DNA of 38,064 nucleotides from Kutzneria sp. 744 (GTDB lineage Bacteria; Actinomycetota; Actinomycetes; Mycobacteriales; Pseudonocardiaceae), in the NCBI RefSeq assembly GCF_000568255.1, contig NZ_KK037166.1:8433852-8471915 (forward strand), written 5' to 3'. Within the stretch, counting starts at the first letter, position 1. The number at the start of each line of letters is the position of its first letter. The translations under genes were made by a program, and so were the position numbers. Under the pieces are notes generated by a model. That model did not search any database, was not told the DNA's origin, and saw only the letters and a list, made by a program, of their open reading frames with translations. Positions 35,824 through 38,064 of this stretch are shown here, one piece after another.

Positions 35824-36969
35824 ATGTCGGCAGAAGCGAACAACACGGATTCGCGGCCCCGGATCTCCGACGCCACCCTGCGCGATTCCGCGCACATGGC
35901 GGGTGTCGAGTTCGGTCCCCGCGACGCCGCGGTCATCGCCGACCTGCTGGTGCGCACCGGCATCGAGCTGGTCGAGGTGGGCATGGTGTCCGGCCCCGGC
36001 TCGAAGGACGCGGACCTCATCGAGGCCGTGCACGCCGCCGTCACCCCCGAGCACAGCATGACGCTGGTCGTGGTGCGTGACCGCCAACAGGTGGCCAAGG
36101 CGCTGGACGAGGCCGAGCGCCTCGGCGTGCGCCACATCATGTACTCCATCCCCACCTCGGCCGCGCACGCCGAGCTGAAGCTGGGCTCGTCCAGCCTCAA
36201 GTTCCTGCAGACCCTGGCCCGCTCGGCCATCACCCAGGCCAAGGACCGCGGCTTCCACGTCACATTCAGCGGCGAGGACGGCGCCCGCACCCCGCGCGAG
36301 CGGCTCGTTCCCTACGTCGCCGGCGGTTTCGAGGCCGGCGCGGACCGCTTCCGGCTGGCCGAGACCGTCGCCTACCTGTCGCCGTGGCAGATGCAGGCCA
36401 AGATCGCCGACCTGACCGCGATCGACGGCGCGGAGATCGAGATCCACTCGCACAACATGCTGGGCATGGCCGTGGCCAACTCGCTGGCCGCGGTCCGGGC
36501 CGGCGCGCAGTGGATCTCGGCCACGGTCGGCGGCATCGGCGAGCGCGGCGGCAACGCCCCGCTGGCCGAGCTGCTCACCTCGCTGCGTGTGGTCAACGGC
36601 GACACGCGGTTCGACCTGACCCACCTCACCGAGCTGTCCCGGGTGGCGCTCAAGGGAGCCGGCCTCGGCGAGTCGTTCCAGTCCGGTCCGACCACCGCGC
36701 ACGCCTTCGCCTACGAGCTGCCGGGCCAGCTCACCAACCCCGAGGCGTACGAGACGCTGCCGGCCGAGCTGGTCGGCAACACCCGCGAGCTGAAGGTCCG
36801 CACCCGCCTCACGCCGGCCCTGGTCCGCTGGGCGCTGGCCGACTCCGGCGTGGTCGTCGACGTGGAGGCCTTCACGCCGTGGCTGGTGCAGCGGCAGCTG
36901 CGCGACGGCAGCCCGCTGCTGGACCGCGACGCCATCCGCAAGGCCGCCGTCGACTTCCTCGCCGCATGA
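35824..36969 (+). CDS. Homocitrate/isopropylmalate synthase-like DRE-TIM enzyme
   Basis: A 381-residue TIM-barrel protein of the HMGL-like family. Metal ligands: Asp21 in ATLRDSAHMAGVEF and His208/His210 with Asn211 in IEIHSHNMLGMAVAN. VTFSGEDGARTP and FRLAETVAYLSP match synthase motifs. The core TLRDGEQ is changed to TLRDSAH, losing the usual Glu, and HxHND to HSHNM, so the acyl acceptor or reaction may differ. Normal members join acetyl-CoA to a 2-oxo acid. GGAAGGAG lies nine nt before ATG 35824. It leads a run with lysW, lysX and an argC-like gene, suggesting that it makes the 2-oxo/amino-acid precursor handled on the carrier protein. Confidence 0.85.
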   Translation: MSAEANNTDSRPRISDATLRDSAHMAGVEFGPRDAAVIADLLVRTGIELVEVGMVSGPGSKDADLIEAVHAAVTPEHSMTLVVVRDRQQVAKALDEAERLGVRHIMYSIPTSAAHAELKLGSSSLKFLQTLARSAITQAKDRGFHVTFSGEDGARTPRERLVPYVAGGFEAGADRFRLAETVAYLSPWQMQAKIADLTAIDGAEIEIHSHNMLGMAVANSLAAVRAGAQWISATVGGIGERGGNAPLAELLTSLRVVNGDTRFDLTHLTELSRVALKGAGLGESFQSGPTTAHAFAYELPGQLTNPEAYETLPAELVGNTRELKVRTRLTPALVRWALADSGVVVDVEAFTPWLVQRQLRDGSPLLDRDAIRKAAVDFLAA

Positions 36970-37013
36970 ACCTGGCACAGCCTGAATCCCTCTACACAGC
37001 AAGGAGTTCACCC

Positions 37014-37199
37014 ATGACCGCGCCCACCCTCACCGGCGTCTGCCCCGAGTGCGAGACCGACCTGACCGTGCCGCCGATCGTCGAGGGCGAGACCCTGTCC
37101 TGCCCGGAGTGCCTGCTGACGCTGCGGGTGGAGGACATCCGGGACGGCCAGCTGACGCTGCAGATGATCGAGGTCCAGCTCCGCGACTGGGGTCAGTGA
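37014..37199 (+). CDS. lysW: LysW-type amino-group carrier protein ending in Gln
   Basis: A 61-residue protein. Two CxxC pairs (Cys10/Cys13, Cys30/Cys33) form the zinc knuckle, followed by an acidic strand region. LysW normally ends EDWGE and its last Glu side chain is joined to the substrate amino group. Here the end is RDWGQ: the final Glu is Gln61 (codon CAG before TGA). Unless deamidated, Gln has no free gamma-carboxyl. AAGGAG lies seven nt before ATG 37014. The stop overlaps the lysX ATG (TGATG), so the two are tightly coupled. Secondary-metabolism LysW proteins are known from vazabitide-type clusters. Confidence 0.88.
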   Translation: MTAPTLTGVCPECETDLTVPPIVEGETLSCPECLLTLRVEDIRDGQLTLQMIEVQLRDWGQ

Positions 37200-38050
37200 T
37201 GGGCCCGAGCATCGCGATCGTCGCCGACCGCATCGGCTGGGAGGAGCGGCGGCTGCTGGACGTGGCCGGCGACTTCGGCCTGCGGATCGACTGGGTCAAC
37301 GACGAGTCGCTGTGCCTCGGCGACCCGGCCGCGCCCCAGCTGCGGGACTACGACGTGGCCATGGTCCGCAGCCGCAGCTACACCCGCGGCGGCCTGATCG
37401 CCACGCTGGCCGAGGCGGCCGGCGTGCGGACCCTCAACTCGGCCCGGGCGATCCACGCCTGTGAGAACAAGGCGGCGCTGCGGGCCGAGCTGGGCGCCGC
37501 CGGCGTTCCCGTGCCGGAGTTCCGGCTTGTGCTGTCCCGCAAGGACTTCGACAAGGCGCTGGCGGAAATGGCGCTGCCGCTGGTGTTCAAGCCGGTCTTC
37601 GGCGGCATGGGCAAGCGGGTCACGCTGATCCGTGACGCCGACATCGCCGCGTCCGTCTACGACTACGTCGAGGACCTCGGGCACGCGTTCGAGCAGGCCT
37701 GCCTGCTGGAGCCGTACATCGGCGGCGGCACCTCGGTGCGCTGCCTGGTCGTCGGCACGGAACTGGTCGGCGCGGCCGAGTTCAGCAGCGGTGGCACGGA
37801 CTGGCGCAACAACGCGGCGCTGGGCAACAGCCACCGGGCCGTCGAGCACGACCCCGAGGTGCTGAAGATCGTCGACGGCGTGCTGGGCGTGCTCGGCGCG
37901 GGCATCTACGGCGTCGACCTGTTCCGCACCGCCGACGGCTTCGTCGTCAACGAGGTCAACCACGCCCCCGGCTTCCGGGCCGTGGCCGCGGCGACCGGGA
38001 CCGACATCGCCTCGGCCGTCGGTCGGCACCTCAAGGAGCAACTGTCATGA
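37199..38050 (+). CDS. lysX: LysX-like ATP-grasp ligase (carrier protein-amino acid)
   Basis: A 283-residue RimK/LysX-family ATP-grasp enzyme. It has an N-terminal region MGPSIAIVADRIGWEERRLL, substrate part VRTLNSARAIHACENKAALR, ATP-binding Lys in LVFKPVFGGMGKRVTLI, and metal ligands in VNEVNHAPGFRAV. LysX ligates the alpha-amino group of aminoadipate (or an analogue) to the C-terminal Glu of LysW with ATP. ATG 37199 overlaps the lysW stop, and its own stop overlaps the next ATG. The partner ends in Gln, so its active site may be adapted; otherwise the motifs look intact. Confidence 0.9.
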   Translation: MGPSIAIVADRIGWEERRLLDVAGDFGLRIDWVNDESLCLGDPAAPQLRDYDVAMVRSRSYTRGGLIATLAEAAGVRTLNSARAIHACENKAALRAELGAAGVPVPEFRLVLSRKDFDKALAEMALPLVFKPVFGGMGKRVTLIRDADIAASVYDYVEDLGHAFEQACLLEPYIGGGTSVRCLVVGTELVGAAEFSSGGTDWRNNAALGNSHRAVEHDPEVLKIVDGVLGVLGAGIYGVDLFRTADGFVVNEVNHAPGFRAVAAATGTDIASAVGRHLKEQLS

Positions 38051-38064
38051 TCCGTGCCGGTGTC
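38047..38064 (+). CDS. ArgC/LysY-like reductase start (partial)
   Basis: Only MIRAGV is in the window, with ATG 38047 overlapping the lysX stop (ATGA). This is the usual opening of N-acetyl-gamma-glutamyl-phosphate reductases (ArgC/LysY), whose Rossmann motif GxxGYTG should follow. In LysW pathways this enzyme reduces the phosphorylated carrier-bound substrate. The call depends on six residues plus context. Confidence 0.5.

Noticed and set aside
36994-37016. Longer lysW from the overlapping frame starting 36384
   Set aside because: That frame is a shadow of the HCS-like gene; the Shine-Dalgarno AAGGAG fixes the start at 37014.

Overview
The window is high-GC (roughly 70%) actinobacterial DNA, most like a Pseudonocardiales-type actinomycete. 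The main evidence is a conserved order matching Mycobacterium tuberculosis Rv1697-Rv1711: steA, steB/mctB-like, pyrG, an ADP-ribose Nudix hydrolase, xerD, a parA-like ATPase, scpA, scpB and rluB. GTGA/ATGA stop-start overlaps, GTG starts, GAF-ANTAR and F420-type proteins fit the same group.

Layout. 1-6.05 kb: end of a DinB-like gene, a LacI regulator, a convergent MFS exporter, a MerR/TipAS regulator with a textbook 19-bp-spacer promoter, and a large LuxR-family ATPase regulator. 6.3-10.8 kb: steA-steB-pyrG-Nudix. 10.9-19.5 kb: an accessory block between Nudix and xerD, with an APH-like kinase, a GAF-ANTAR regulator, a deazaflavin oxidoreductase, an MFS transporter, a 26-residue repeat peptide, two paralogous membrane diguanylate cyclases around a dead toxin-antitoxin remnant, and an AAA/DUF234 ATPase. 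19.6-24.5 kb: xerD-parA-RHH-scpA-scpB-rluB, a chromosome-segregation operon ending at a strong hairpin. 24.6-26.4 kb: MarR-MFS pair behind an 18-bp perfect inverted repeat. 26.4-32.6 kb: a SARP/AfsR-type regulator divergent from an SDR-MFS-hydrolase operon; both transcription units are damaged by low-GC sequence. 33.0-38.06 kb: start of what looks like a specialised-metabolite cluster: a domesticated IS701-like transposase, an atypical OmpR-type response regulator, an Asp/Glu-racemase-family enzyme, and a homocitrate-synthase-like enzyme followed by lysW, lysX and the first codons of an argC/lysY-like gene.

The last region is the most interesting. LysW/LysX chemistry protects an amino group by attaching it to the C-terminal glutamate of a small carrier protein. 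Actinomycetes normally make lysine by the diaminopimelate route, so this copy probably serves a natural product. The LysW here ends in DWGQ instead of DWGE. Its likely regulators (a transposase-derived protein that has lost one catalytic Asp and a response regulator without its phospho-acceptor Asp) lie just upstream, and the divergent promoter holds TGAC boxes repeated every 10-11 bp, a plausible site for the response regulator.

Caution on sequence quality: five genes carry apparent indels, mostly in short G or C runs (3809-3813, 8016-8021, 8120-8123, 15743-15764, 27505-27507). In addition, a 164-bp low-GC stretch with 31-bp flanking repeats splits one MFS gene. Removing exactly those 164 bases restores the frame, so assembly or base-calling errors are a serious explanation for several broken genes.
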